The translations under genes were made by a program, and so were the position numbers. A DNA stretch of 23,053 nucleotides from a virus. Below are positions 7,571 to 14,767 of the stretch, piece after piece. Location: IMG/VR virus record IMGVR_UViG_3300025652_000583, positions 1 to 23,053 of that record; one strand, 5' to 3'. Below the pieces are notes generated by a model that made no database searches, was not told the origin of the DNA, and worked only from the letters and a program-made list of their open reading frames with translations. How positions within the stretch are numbered: position 1 is the stretch's first letter; the number at the start of each line of letters is the position of its first letter.

Positions 7571-8186
7571 CGGCAAATTCTCCTACTTCCTCTGACTCGT
7601 CTTGCATGTTTGCAACCGCAGCATCAGGGTCAAATGAATAACCTTCCTCTTCAGAGAAAATAGTAGTCGCCTCGTTAGCACCTTCGATTGCTTCAAGAAT
7701 CTGAACGGACTTCATGCGTAGAGAAAGTCCAGCACCAGCGAGTGAGGTGTAGTAAGGAATGACTTGGTAACCTACTCGTACCAATGAGCCGTTCCACAAA
7801 GGAATCTCTTTAGTGATAGGCTGTCGTTTAGCGTCCACCACAATTGGCTTCTGACTAAACACGTCACCACTCTTGGTGGTAACTTTCGCTTTCAACTTAA
7901 ACTTTAGAGACACGTCACCTGTTTCTTGGTTGACTTCGTAAGGGTCAGTCGTGCGAATCTTGTCCCGTGATTTGCCTGTCTCTTCAACCGCAGCATCAAT
8001 TGCTTTTTCAAACAACACGTCTAACTCTTTCATCAAGTCAGTAGCGTCATTGTTATCAATGATTAACTTGCCACCGAAAACCCCATCAATATCAAATTTT
8101 GTGTCAGCTTTAAAACATTTAAGCCATTCAGTTCGGCCTTTGGGTGATAAGAATACGGGTGGTTGCTTGTTAGTTTTTTGGGTCAT
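7554..8186 (-). CDS. ssDNA-binding protein (T7 gp2.5-like)
   Basis: Coats single-stranded DNA and coordinates replication. The 210-residue protein resembles T7 gp2.5 (232 residues) in position and in its acidic tail, DESEEVGEFADDIPF, which ends in phenylalanine as in T7, where the tail contacts polymerase and helicase. The body contains VFLSPKGRTEWLKCF near the N-terminus and a conserved PLWNGSLVRVGYQVIPYY segment (about 129-147) likely in the OB fold. The ribosome site AGGAAA is adequate. It is followed by endonuclease I in the T7 order 2.5-3-3.5-4-5. Confidence 0.9.
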   Translation of the reverse strand: MTQKTNKQPPVFLSPKGRTEWLKCFKADTKFDIDGVFGGKLIIDNNDATDLMKELDVLFEKAIDAAVEETGKSRDKIRTTDPYEVNQETGDVSLKFKLKAKVTTKSGDVFSQKPIVVDAKRQPITKEIPLWNGSLVRVGYQVIPYYTSLAGAGLSLRMKSVQILEAIEGANEATTIFSEEEGYSFDPDAAVANMQDESEEVGEFADDIPF

Positions 8187-8224
8187 ATTATTTCCTATAT
8201 GTCAGGTCGCGCATCTGCGCTTGG

Positions 8225-8356
8225 TTAAGTGTGGAGAGCGATAAAATCATTTAGAATTACGCCTTGGTTCACAAGCTTTACTATCAAATCCAAAGGCAAA
8301 GGTTCGCCATTGGCTATAAGAGCCGCAGCAAATGCTTGCTCAATCGTCATGTCCAT
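8225..8356 (-). CDS. Small uncalled protein (43 aa) before ssDNA-binding protein
   Basis: A 43-residue reading frame, MDMTIEQAFAAALIANGEPL followed by a helical segment DLIVKLVNQGVILNDF, with GGAG 9 bases before its ATG. It is the first gene after the phage promoter at 8413 and its leader hairpin, which supports translation. The frame ends 38 bases before the ssDNA-binding protein start. No family recognised; T7 has several small genes at the equivalent place. Confidence 0.65.
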   Translation of the reverse strand: MDMTIEQAFAAALIANGEPLPLDLIVKLVNQGVILNDFIALHT

Positions 8357-8373
8357 ATAAAGTCTCCAGATAT

Positions 8374-8400
8374 AAGAAAACCCACGGGATGTGGGCTTTC
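8374..8400 (-). terminator. Promoter-proximal terminator-like hairpin, copy 2
   Basis: Minus-strand RNA forms a 10-bp stem GAAAGCCCAC / GTGGGTTTTC around ATCCC, with one G-U pair, then TT. It starts at about +14 from the promoter at 8413. It shares stem architecture, loop sequence and distance with the copy at 6709-6742. It also lies 3' of the RNA polymerase gene, so it could end that transcript. Confidence 0.75.
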
Positions 8401-8412
8401 GGTTTCATCGTG

Positions 8413-8431
8413 CTATAGTGCTACACTTGCT
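8413..8431 (-). promoter_or_regulatory. Phage RNA polymerase promoter 2
   Basis: Minus-strand AGCAAGTGTAGCACTATAG, identical to promoters 3 and 4 over 19 bases. It lies between the RNA polymerase gene and the 43-aa gene/ssDNA-binding protein operon, where T7 has middle (class II) promoters. Confidence 0.88.
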
Positions 8432-8447
8432 CTGATACACCTAAGAC

Positions 8448-8465
8448 AGTCTTAAATTCAAGACC
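8448..8465. repeat. 18-bp repeat with near-palindrome, copy A
   Basis: AGTCTTAAATTCAAGACC, identical to 11277-11294. GTCTT and AAGAC are inverted arms around an AT-rich centre. It lies directly 3' of the RNA polymerase stop codon. Possible operator or recombination-derived repeat. Confidence 0.7.
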
Positions 8466-8466
8466 A

Positions 8467-11064
8467 TTAGGAGAAAGAATAAATGCTTAGTAGTGTGTCA
8501 AGATAATCCAACTCACCCTTTGCTGGTGGTAGGTCAAGAGACTCCCTATCTTCCTGCTTTAGCTGCGCCTGGAATTGTAGATACAATGTGTGAATGATGT
8601 CACTGCTATCATACATTTCAACCATGCTGTGCTTAATCACATTACTAAATTCTTGTAGGTCAGCAGCGTGGCAGCCAAAAGAATCATGTATAAGAGAAAA
8701 GCTAGTTTCATCACCAGTTTTTTCAGCCATTCTAGCCACCGATAGCTGAAGGTGGGCTGCATCCAGTGAGTGAACAAAATTGGGTGAGCAACCTTGCGCT
8801 GATTTGCGGCTACAGATTTGGTCAGTCTCTTCGGTCAGAGTAAGATAGATTAATGCCCCTCCCATGTGGCTCCTTACGCGGTGCTTAGTGACGTTGTAAT
8901 ATGACTGTAACACTGGGAACCCTAGAGGCGTAGTCCACCGTACAGGCAGGGTCTGGAGCGTACCATCAGGCATCGTGTACTTAGTCTTAGCAACCAGTTT
9001 AGCACTCGCAGTTAGCCAATCCATAAGACGTGCTGGACGTTTGACCGAGTCAACTACTGCGTCCCAAAGAATGCGCGAGATATAAGAACTAGCGCGGAAC
9101 CCATCATCATAGGAGAAAGGAAAGTCCATGCCTGTCTTCTGACATGACCGCTTCAATGGACGCATCACATCTTCAATGATTTGTTCACGGAACCCGTATT
9201 GTTTTGACCCATAGCTATACGTCATTACGCTTCTCTTCGCCTCCTTCCTACCAAAGCCAAACTTGAGCCATTCCAAAGCTAACTCTGTATAATTTGGCAC
9301 TCGTTTGCCCATGTTATTTAAGACAGGCTCCCCCCAATGCTCATGGGGTTGCTGTGAGTCTGCCACTAGAGCCTTAACTACTTTGTCTGCTACGATTTGA
9401 TACACGTCTTGAGGCGTATCACTAGGTAGTATGTTGACGTTGGCAGCAGTGCTAGAACAGCGCATAGCCATGCTTAGATGTTGCAAACCTGAACAACTTC
9501 CATCAAGTGAGGTGACTATTTTTGATACGTGGTCAACCCCATTATCTAGGTAACCCACATAGTCCATGCAACATGCTACAAACTGCAAAGGTTTGTCTGC
9601 TTCGCACCATCCACGGTTTTCCCACGGGTTAGCTGCAACATCACGTATGAATGCTTCGTTGTCAGCACACCATTGGACACGTTCATCCATTGTTTTCTTA
9701 CTGACCTTATCAAAGTCACCAAGGTTAGCTAAGTGAATTGCCAGAAAACGTGCGCCTGACTCACCTAGTCTCTTGCCCTTGCTAAACTGCATTACAGATT
9801 TGACTTCGTCTGGACCCATTCCATTGAGTACACCAGACACTGAATATATACGACCCCTAAAGTCAAGGTTGTATCCTAGATACCAAGCATCAAAGTCTTT
9901 GTACTCGTCAGCCAAGTCCAGCAAGGACGTGAACGCTATGCGCTTTGCTTTTTGCTCACGGTTAGACACACGGACTCTGTTACAGTCTGAAATATAAGCA
10001 GCCTTTTCCTCTATCGTAGCCACGTCATAGTCAATCATCGGTGGTGGGTTTTCATTGTACTTATTAGGTATAGATGGACACCACTCTGCACCTGACTCCC
10101 ATAACTGTGTAACCATATCAAGCATGGGCTGGTTGATAGACCATGCAGTCTTCTGCATAGAGTTAACAGCATGTAAGACAACATCAATGTCCGTGTTGCG
10201 TAGTTCCTCAAAGTAGTTTCGATTACTTGTCTTAACAAACTTTACAGGTCTGCAAGAGTAAGTGTAATAGACACCATTTTCTAGGTTGCTATAGTCCCAA
10301 TCTCTAGGTGGCACAACTAGGGGTTTATACTGAGGTGTGGTTAGACCTAATTTATCTATCCTTTTATCTACCCATTCCAGTGTGTCTTGGGTTGCTATCA
10401 ATCTTTTGATTGTGTTGTTCTTACCTCTGGACTCAGTAACAATTTGGACTAAACCAACAGTTTCCATAAGTATTGAGATTAATTTTTCTCCTACTTTTAA
10501 TGTCTTCTTTTTAGGCCAAGCTTCCCAAGATTCTATAGTACCTTTGGCTGCTTCATCAGTCATAGCTTTAGTGATTGTTTTCATTCTGTGATAACCAGTA
10601 CGCTTATTCGCAGAGTCAATCAGTCTCTTCGTTAGTGCTTTGTTTTGCAGACGCAGACCTTCAAGCATGAATTCATCTTGCACGGTCATAGCAGCAGTCA
10701 TTGCTGAGTTGGTCAAAGTCATAGACTTATTACTTATGCTATTGATTATGCTTTTCATAAACAGGTAAGAGATTACCTCTGGGTCACCACCTTTTAAAAG
10801 TTTACGTGTCCCTGCTGCGTGACCTCCTTTAACATCATCTTCTTTTAGATAATCACGGATGCCGTTTGCGAATCTAGCTAGTCCATGAACCATCAACGTG
10901 TGTCCATAGTCACTACTACTTTCATTACCCTGCTCTTTCTGTTTAGCATGGTTTTCCAAAGCTTTCTTAATACCACTTTGGCGTGAACTTAGTTCTAACT
11001 TTTCCTGTACTGGGAACATCTTTTCTAATTGGTCATAGGAGTTATATATCATTGAGTAAGTCAT
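8467..11064 (-). CDS. T7-like single-subunit DNA-dependent RNA polymerase
   Basis: Transcribes middle and late genes from the phage promoters. Numbered from my start (865 residues), catalytic aspartate D521 lies in SLDGSCSGLQHLS, K610 and Y618 lie in KRSVMTYSYGSKQYGF, and D794 lies in LIHDSFG. These match T7 D537, K631, Y639 and D812. The C-terminus YSFS replaces the T7 FAFA foot. I place the start at ATG 11064 because GGAGAG lies just before it; the upstream in-frame ATG at 11076 has no ribosome site and itself overlaps that GGAG. T7 RNAP has 883 residues. The gene has its own promoter at 11148, giving positive feedback. Confidence 0.96.
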   Translation of the reverse strand: MTYSMIYNSYDQLEKMFPVQEKLELSSRQSGIKKALENHAKQKEQGNESSSDYGHTLMVHGLARFANGIRDYLKEDDVKGGHAAGTRKLLKGGDPEVISYLFMKSIINSISNKSMTLTNSAMTAAMTVQDEFMLEGLRLQNKALTKRLIDSANKRTGYHRMKTITKAMTDEAAKGTIESWEAWPKKKTLKVGEKLISILMETVGLVQIVTESRGKNNTIKRLIATQDTLEWVDKRIDKLGLTTPQYKPLVVPPRDWDYSNLENGVYYTYSCRPVKFVKTSNRNYFEELRNTDIDVVLHAVNSMQKTAWSINQPMLDMVTQLWESGAEWCPSIPNKYNENPPPMIDYDVATIEEKAAYISDCNRVRVSNREQKAKRIAFTSLLDLADEYKDFDAWYLGYNLDFRGRIYSVSGVLNGMGPDEVKSVMQFSKGKRLGESGARFLAIHLANLGDFDKVSKKTMDERVQWCADNEAFIRDVAANPWENRGWCEADKPLQFVACCMDYVGYLDNGVDHVSKIVTSLDGSCSGLQHLSMAMRCSSTAANVNILPSDTPQDVYQIVADKVVKALVADSQQPHEHWGEPVLNNMGKRVPNYTELALEWLKFGFGRKEAKRSVMTYSYGSKQYGFREQIIEDVMRPLKRSCQKTGMDFPFSYDDGFRASSYISRILWDAVVDSVKRPARLMDWLTASAKLVAKTKYTMPDGTLQTLPVRWTTPLGFPVLQSYYNVTKHRVRSHMGGALIYLTLTEETDQICSRKSAQGCSPNFVHSLDAAHLQLSVARMAEKTGDETSFSLIHDSFGCHAADLQEFSNVIKHSMVEMYDSSDIIHTLYLQFQAQLKQEDRESLDLPPAKGELDYLDTLLSIYSFS

Positions 11065-11089
11065 TTGACTCTCCATTGTATTTCAGTCT

Positions 11090-11105
11090 GTCTCAATTTT
11101 GAGAC
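11090..11105. repeat. Inverted repeat in RNA polymerase leader
   Basis: GTCTCAATTTTGAGAC, with 7-base arms GTCTCAA / TTGAGAC around TT. It lies about 26-41 bases before the RNA polymerase start and downstream of promoter 3. It resembles the 18-bp repeats and could be an operator or an mRNA hairpin. Confidence 0.6.
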
Positions 11106-11147
11106 TCTATAAGCGCAGCTATCCCTTGGAGTTCATATCCCGTTGGG

Positions 11148-11166
11148 CTATAGTGCTACACTTGCT
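11148..11166 (-). promoter_or_regulatory. Phage RNA polymerase promoter 3 (before its own gene)
   Basis: Minus-strand AGCAAGTGTAGCACTATAG, +1 expected at 11148, followed by CCCAAC. It lies 84 bases before the polymerase start and would amplify polymerase expression once some enzyme exists. Confidence 0.87.
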
Positions 11167-11276
11167 CTTTAAGTCGTTACTAATATACTAATAGACACGA
11201 TTAGTCCTCACCTAAAGGGTGTCCGTTTGGTTTCCGTTTGTCCTAATAATTGCAGCCCATGCCTCTCATTTAATTT

Positions 11277-11294
11277 AGTCTTAAATTCAAGACC
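11277..11294. repeat. 18-bp repeat with near-palindrome, copy B
   Basis: Exact copy of 8448-8465. The pair flanks the RNA polymerase gene and its promoter. It lies between the integrase terminator and promoter 3. Confidence 0.7.
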
Positions 11295-11299
11295 TTAGA

Positions 11300-11337
11300 T
11301 TAAAATATAAGCCGCACTCTGTTGATAGCCGTGCGGC
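11300..11337 (-). terminator. Intrinsic terminator after integrase/attP
   Basis: Minus-strand stem GCCGCAC / GTGCGGC (7 bp, arms 11331-11337 and 11311-11317) followed by TTATATTTTA. It lies downstream of the integrase and attP and upstream of promoter 3, so it could separate lysogeny transcription from the RNA polymerase gene. Confidence 0.65.
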
Positions 11338-11344
11338 CTACGTG

Positions 11345-11453
11345 TGAATTACATTAGCATTACCTAAACCAGGGTAGTGATTCCCCTAGAAAATGGCGCG
11401 CCCGAGAGGATTCGAACCGTTATTCGGTCGAGGTCTAAGCGACTTATGCTAAT
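11345..11453. repeat. Inverted repeat flanking attP core
   Basis: ATTAGCAT at 11353-11360 and ATGCTAAT at 11446-11453 are inverted. The similarity extends outward: TGAATTACATTAGCATTA on the left and, inverted, TGAATTCATTAGCATAA on the right, which runs to 11459. They lie 34 and 28 bases outside the tRNA-like core, so they may bind integrase or an accessory factor. Confidence 0.55.
11394..11418 (-). other. attP core: 3' end of a tRNA gene (25 bp)
   Basis: The minus strand carries a tRNA 3' end: GG then loop TTCGAAT, CCTCT for the T-stem, CGGGCGC for the acceptor, discriminator G and CCA. The 5' part of the T-stem does not pair (AACGG against CCTCT at three positions), so only the 3' end is tRNA-like and no full tRNA gene exists here. 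A host tRNA starting GCGCCCG would match, which suits some arginine tRNAs (from memory of E. coli tRNA-Arg). The site lies 40 bases after the integrase stop, as in integrase-bearing marine podoviruses. Confidence 0.8.
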
Positions 11454-11457
11454 GAAT

Positions 11458-12633
11458 TCAGTGTGTTAGGCCGTTTGGCCCACCCGTTTGGGGTTGCGTT
11501 TGACTACTTTTGTCTGCGCTTTTGTACACTGGTACTGCCCTGCTGTGTTCTAGTGCAGCCAACCTCCCAACTTCTAATTCTAGGATAGCGTTGCTCATGG
11601 CTTTGTCCGTGGACTTAGCATAGCGCGCTGTCTGAGTGATGCATGAATGCCCCATCAAACTCTGGACTACCTTTAAATTACCGTGGTACTCACATAGACG
11701 TGTAGCAAAGGTATGTCTGAAACAATACCAGACTTCCTTCTTACCCCACCGCATCACTGGGCGAACAAGATTGTCCCAGAATTCTACGCAATGCCATTTG
11801 TAATCTAACTTCTCAAACACTACCCCACCCGTCCCTAGCCTGAGTGAATGTTTGTCCAAGACCATAGCCAAACGTGGAGTTATAGGTATCTCACGTTCAG
11901 TGTCAGTCTTAGTGACTTCCTGTGGTATCCGAATGACACGTACACCAACTGAGTTAGAGACAATCCACCGAGTATCCAAAGCTTTAGCTTCAGACCAAGG
12001 CCGCATCCCAGTGTCTGCTAAAAGAATAATAAAGTCTTGCAACAACTCATTAATCCATTGAGCGTGGAAGTGCATGTCACCAGCCAAATCCAGGATTTGC
12101 ATCTCTTCTTCAGGTGAGAAGTAGCGAGGTCTGGAGTTGTTCTTAACAGACTCCCAATGCATGACCGGTAAAGCTTTTAACAATTGCCGTTCAGTCATTA
12201 AGGTCAGCATAGAACTCAGACAATTTAACTTGTTGTTCACGGTCTTTGGCTTGTTTCCCTTTGCACGTAGAACCTTGATGTAATCATCAATGGCTTTAGT
12301 GTCAATTGAATCTAGCCTGACCATCTTGCGCTGGTCTATAAAGTATTCACGTATCGAATTCCAATACTGAATGACTTTGGTCTGATAGCCTGAACTTGAG
12401 GTTTGCCAGACCCGTTCCCAAGTTTCATCAAACGCATATTGCAGGGTCAAGGTAGTCCCATGTTTAAGCGCGCCACCTGTTGGTCGCAAACCCCTAGACA
12501 TGTCAGCAAGGGCGGTCAGTTCTATTGACTGCGCCTCACTATAGTTCTCAAGACCCTTCACAAAGTCAGTGAACCTGAACCCGTCCCTCATTATTTTAAT
12601 CGACCAGCCTGTGGCTGTTTTATATATAGCCAT
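11458..12633 (-). CDS. int: Tyrosine recombinase / phage integrase
   Basis: Inserts the phage genome at a host tRNA gene, 391 residues. An N-terminal SAM-like DNA-binding segment (about 62-150, ending VNNKLNCLSSMLTLMTER) precedes the catalytic domain. Catalytic residues: R211 (TGMRPWSEA), K242 (TKTDTE), Y303-C-F-R306 in place of the usual HxxR, H307, H329 (LMGHS) and nucleophile Y338 (TARYAK). The first box II histidine is tyrosine, a known natural variation. AGGAGG lies just before the ATG. The gene follows the wHTH regulator by 12 bases and precedes attP, giving a compact lysogeny module. The last 25 or so residues (SSQTQPQTGGPNG) look disordered. Confidence 0.95.
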   Translation of the reverse strand: MAIYKTATGWSIKIMRDGFRFTDFVKGLENYSEAQSIELTALADMSRGLRPTGGALKHGTTLTLQYAFDETWERVWQTSSSGYQTKVIQYWNSIREYFIDQRKMVRLDSIDTKAIDDYIKVLRAKGNKPKTVNNKLNCLSSMLTLMTERQLLKALPVMHWESVKNNSRPRYFSPEEEMQILDLAGDMHFHAQWINELLQDFIILLADTGMRPWSEAKALDTRWIVSNSVGVRVIRIPQEVTKTDTEREIPITPRLAMVLDKHSLRLGTGGVVFEKLDYKWHCVEFWDNLVRPVMRWGKKEVWYCFRHTFATRLCEYHGNLKVVQSLMGHSCITQTARYAKSTDKAMSNAILELEVGRLAALEHSRAVPVYKSADKSSQTQPQTGGPNGLTH

Positions 12634-12645
12634 AATCCCTCCTGA

Positions 12646-12987
12646 TTAAAAGTTAGACGTGATTGAGTTTGCCAAGTCCTGACCCTTTTTGGTCAACACT
12701 GCATAGCGATACCGCTTATCGTACACGTCAATTTCATAAGTAATCAAAGCCATAGTCTCTGATTTCCTACGCACCATTACATCATCACTAAGAATTGCAA
12801 GCGTCCTGCTGGCATTGGCCTTACTTATGCCTAATTCTTTGATAACATCCTGTCCTGTCACACGACCCCGTCTAGCTACCAGTAAAAAGGTCTTGAGTTG
12901 CTGAAGTGTCAACGTGTCACTCAGTTCCCCAAAGCTATCGAAAGTCAAAGCTAATCCTTTTAATGCCTCACTCTGTGTTAATTTCAT
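12646..12987 (-). CDS. Winged-helix transcriptional regulator (MarR-like), candidate lysogeny repressor
   Basis: A 113-residue protein with a winged-helix DNA-binding domain: LQQLKTFLLVARRG, TGQDVIKELGISKANASRTLAIL as the HTH, then a wing (VRRKSETMALITYEIDVYDKRYR) and a C-terminal helix LTKKGQDLANSI. I chose ATG 12987 because TAGGAT lies 7 bases before it; an upstream in-frame start at 13035 would run through the palindrome at 13011-13024. It is cotranscribed with the integrase. By position it may control lysogeny or integrase expression, but no repressor family is identified. A perfect palindrome 24 bases upstream suggests autoregulation. Confidence 0.78.
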   Translation of the reverse strand: MKLTQSEALKGLALTFDSFGELSDTLTLQQLKTFLLVARRGRVTGQDVIKELGISKANASRTLAILSDDVMVRRKSETMALITYEIDVYDKRYRYAVLTKKGQDLANSITSNF

Positions 12988-13010
12988 TTTACATCCTACG
13001 GCCCTAGTCA

Positions 13011-13024
13011 AAGTCAATTGACTT
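13011..13024. promoter_or_regulatory. Perfect 14-bp palindrome, candidate operator
   Basis: AAGTCAATTGACTT is a perfect palindrome centred 30 bases before the start of the winged-helix regulator. Dimeric MarR-like proteins bind such sites. A weak sigma70-like promoter (TTGAGG, 18-base gap, TATATA on the minus strand) lies about 45 to 80 bases further upstream. Confidence 0.6.
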
Positions 13025-13139
13025 ATGCCCTCCAAGTTTAAAGAAGTAGTCCCACTGGCCTACTTTAATATATAAGTAACTGCTAAGACAAGCCTCAAAT
13101 TCAAACCTGTCACTAATTGTGATACTAAATACTCGCTGC

Positions 13140-13376
13140 TTAAAATTCCGCATTTATTCTTTTCTCTATGTTGTCTATCCCAAAAGTTGGGAAGAAGGAA
13201 CTCATTTTTGTGTTAATAAATTCAAGGCGCGTGTATCCGTAAATAATACAACCTGCCCACTTCGGCATAAGGATTGCACACCTATCAATAAATGTGGTGT
13301 ACCAAGGCCAATCCAGTGATTTCATCCACGCCATCTTGCGACACTGTAATTTTCCTGCATTATCATAAATAGTCAT
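13140..13376 (-). CDS. Hypothetical protein (78 aa)
   Basis: No family recognised. AGGAG lies 8 bases before its ATG, which favours this frame over the opposite-strand frame. The protein is rich in aromatic residues and tryptophan (MAWMKSLDWPWYTTFIDRC, PKWAGCIIYGYTRLEF). It ends 152 bases before the regulator start. A cryptic promoter for the regulator may lie in that gap. It is the last early gene before the lysogeny module. Confidence 0.6.
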   Translation of the reverse strand: MTIYDNAGKLQCRKMAWMKSLDWPWYTTFIDRCAILMPKWAGCIIYGYTRLEFINTKMSSFFPTFGIDNIEKRINAEF

Positions 13377-13479
13377 TTTATTGACTCCTAATTAAAAACT
13401 GATTTAAATTCAGAACTGCATTAGAGCATTATTAATACACGCATGTAAGCCCCCCCCTCTTTGTTATTTAAGGTCAATC

Positions 13480-13510
13480 CAAAAGCACCCCTGTATATGA
13501 GGTGCTTTAA
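13480..13510 (-). terminator. Terminator-like hairpin after the acidic-protein gene
   Basis: Arms AAAGCACC / GGTGCTTT (8 bp) with an 11-base loop, followed by TGG on the minus strand. The two strands can both form it. It lies 9 bases after the acidic protein stop. The U run is short, so strength is uncertain. A C7 run lies just beyond (13451-13457). Confidence 0.55.
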
Positions 13511-13518
13511 GTCTGGCC

Positions 13519-13788
13519 CTAGTCCTTTGTGTTGGATTCCATCCAATCTAATTGGTATTTTCTATATTCATCATCCTCTTCTTCGTCTTCGTCCATTATT
13601 TCCTCACACCCTGCGGCTTCTTGGAGCCACGCCATAGCCGTGCAGACATTTTCCCAGTAATCATCATTAGGCCCGTTACTATCAGGCGGTAATATATCTT
13701 CACGGGCCATGTGCAATGCGTCCCAAATAACCTCCTTTGCTTGGTAAAGGTTCCAATTGGTTAACGGTGGTACAGTTCGATTTGGCAT
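13519..13788 (-). CDS. Highly acidic early protein (89 aa)
   Basis: The protein has about 23 acidic and 6 basic residues, with the run MDEDEEEDDEYRKY near the C-terminus. The N-terminal part (NWNLYQAKEVIWDALHMARED, WENVCTAMAWLQEAA) looks helical. GGAG lies 8 bases before the ATG. No sequence family is recognised. T7 expresses the acidic DNA mimic Ocr (gp0.3) early to block restriction enzymes; position and charge allow the same kind of role here, but that is only inference. Confidence 0.7.
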   Translation of the reverse strand: MPNRTVPPLTNWNLYQAKEVIWDALHMAREDILPPDSNGPNDDYWENVCTAMAWLQEAAGCEEIMDEDEEEDDEYRKYQLDWMESNTKD

Positions 13789-13801
13789 TTTAATTCTCCA
13801 G

Positions 13802-13981
13802 TTATGATTTAATGTAGGTAGATTCTAGGGCTGGTTCCCCTTCCCAGAAATCGTCTTCGGACTGATAAATAGCCACCGCTTCGTCACTGGTGACTAGGAT
13901 ATAATTCCATTCACTAGACTCAATAATGGTGACCATAGAGCCACCTCCAGTATTCACTTCACGCGCTTGTAATAGACTCAT
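13802..13981 (-). CDS. Small hypothetical early protein (59 aa)
   Basis: I use ATG at 13981 with GGGAG 8 bases upstream; a TTG two codons earlier overlaps this spacing. The protein (SLLQAREVNTGGGSMVTIIE, NYILVTSDEAVAIYQSEDDF) is slightly acidic with beta-like segments. No family recognised. It lies 13 bases before the acidic-protein gene, so the two may be expressed together. Confidence 0.62.
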   Translation of the reverse strand: MSLLQAREVNTGGGSMVTIIESSEWNYILVTSDEAVAIYQSEDDFWEGEPALESTYIKS

Positions 13982-14002
13982 TTTCAATACTCCCGTTTTG
14001 GT

Positions 14003-14767
14003 TTATTTACTGTTTGCTACTGCTATCGCTTCGGCAAAGCCGCGTGGCGTTGCACTGCGAATATTTTTAGTCTTCATGCTTTTGCCGCCTAGTTTCCTAT
14101 GCTGCGTACTAGACCCGAAACTATCGCATTCAACTGCGTCAATCTCAGGCATGGTGAAGTCGCCACCCGTCCATAAGCACGTTTGTTTGCTGTATGCGTC
14201 CATAGGTGCAATGTAATCAGGGTACAAAGGGTGAACCGCCTCATTTGCGGCTATATACCCACCGAACTGAAAAGGGTGGAAACGGTGGTCAGGTGCGCGC
14301 CAAAGTGTAGCGAGGCGGCTAACTGGATTTTCTACATAATAGGGCAGTTTCATTTCTGCGAATAACTCACCGCACCACCTCGCATATCTTGCGGCTTTGG
14401 CTTGAAACTCTGGGTCAATCTTTGCTTTGTTTGCAAAGTGGGCAGCACCTGAAACGGCTAGGTCAGTACAAACTGGAAAAGCCATTGCAAACTGAACATT
14501 CTCAAAAGCGAAAGACTCCCCGATAGCGCATATGTAATCGTAATCATGCAAATCCGCTTTTATGTAATGGATTGAACCGCCCGTGTCCTGATAGTAGTCA
14601 ATCCTAGAATTGTCATGTTGCAGGTCAAAACAGTAGACCTGATAGCCACGTTTAGCCCACGGAATAGCCGCGACTCCAGTGTAATCATAGAGCGATATAA
14701 CAGACTTTATTCTTAGGCGATTCGATAGCCTATTGTCTAGGTCATGTTTGAACGTATAAGCATTCAT
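14003..14767 (-). CDS. C5-cytosine DNA methyltransferase-like phage protein
   Basis: A 254-residue protein with the pattern of phage SAM-dependent cytosine methylase-like proteins. The SAM-binding strand is LYDYTGVAAIPWAKRGYQVY then FDLQ (26-50). The loop that usually reads PPC is P98-V-C100 in AFPVCTDLAVSGA. ENP (146-148) replaces the usual ENV, and a TCLWTGG motif lies near 196-202. A cysteine at the catalytic place suggests activity, but the recognition domain is short, so it may act differently or be inactive. I chose ATG 14767 because it overlaps the upstream stop as ATGA. As an early gene it could modify phage DNA against restriction. Confidence 0.68.
   Translation of the reverse strand: MNAYTFKHDLDNRLSNRLRIKSVISLYDYTGVAAIPWAKRGYQVYCFDLQHDNSRIDYYQDTGGSIHYIKADLHDYDYICAIGESFAFENVQFAMAFPVCTDLAVSGAAHFANKAKIDPEFQAKAARYARWCGELFAEMKLPYYVENPVSRLATLWRAPDHRFHPFQFGGYIAANEAVHPLYPDYIAPMDAYSKQTCLWTGGDFTMPEIDAVECDSFGSSTQHRKLGGKSMKTKNIRSATPRGFAEAIAVANSK

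Noticed and set aside
11394-11460. A functional tRNA gene
   Set aside because: Only the 3' end is present; the T-stem does not pair and no anticodon or D arm exists.
13119-13319. 66-residue plus-strand frame
   Set aside because: It is opposite a better minus-strand frame with AGGAG before its ATG, and every other gene is on the minus strand.
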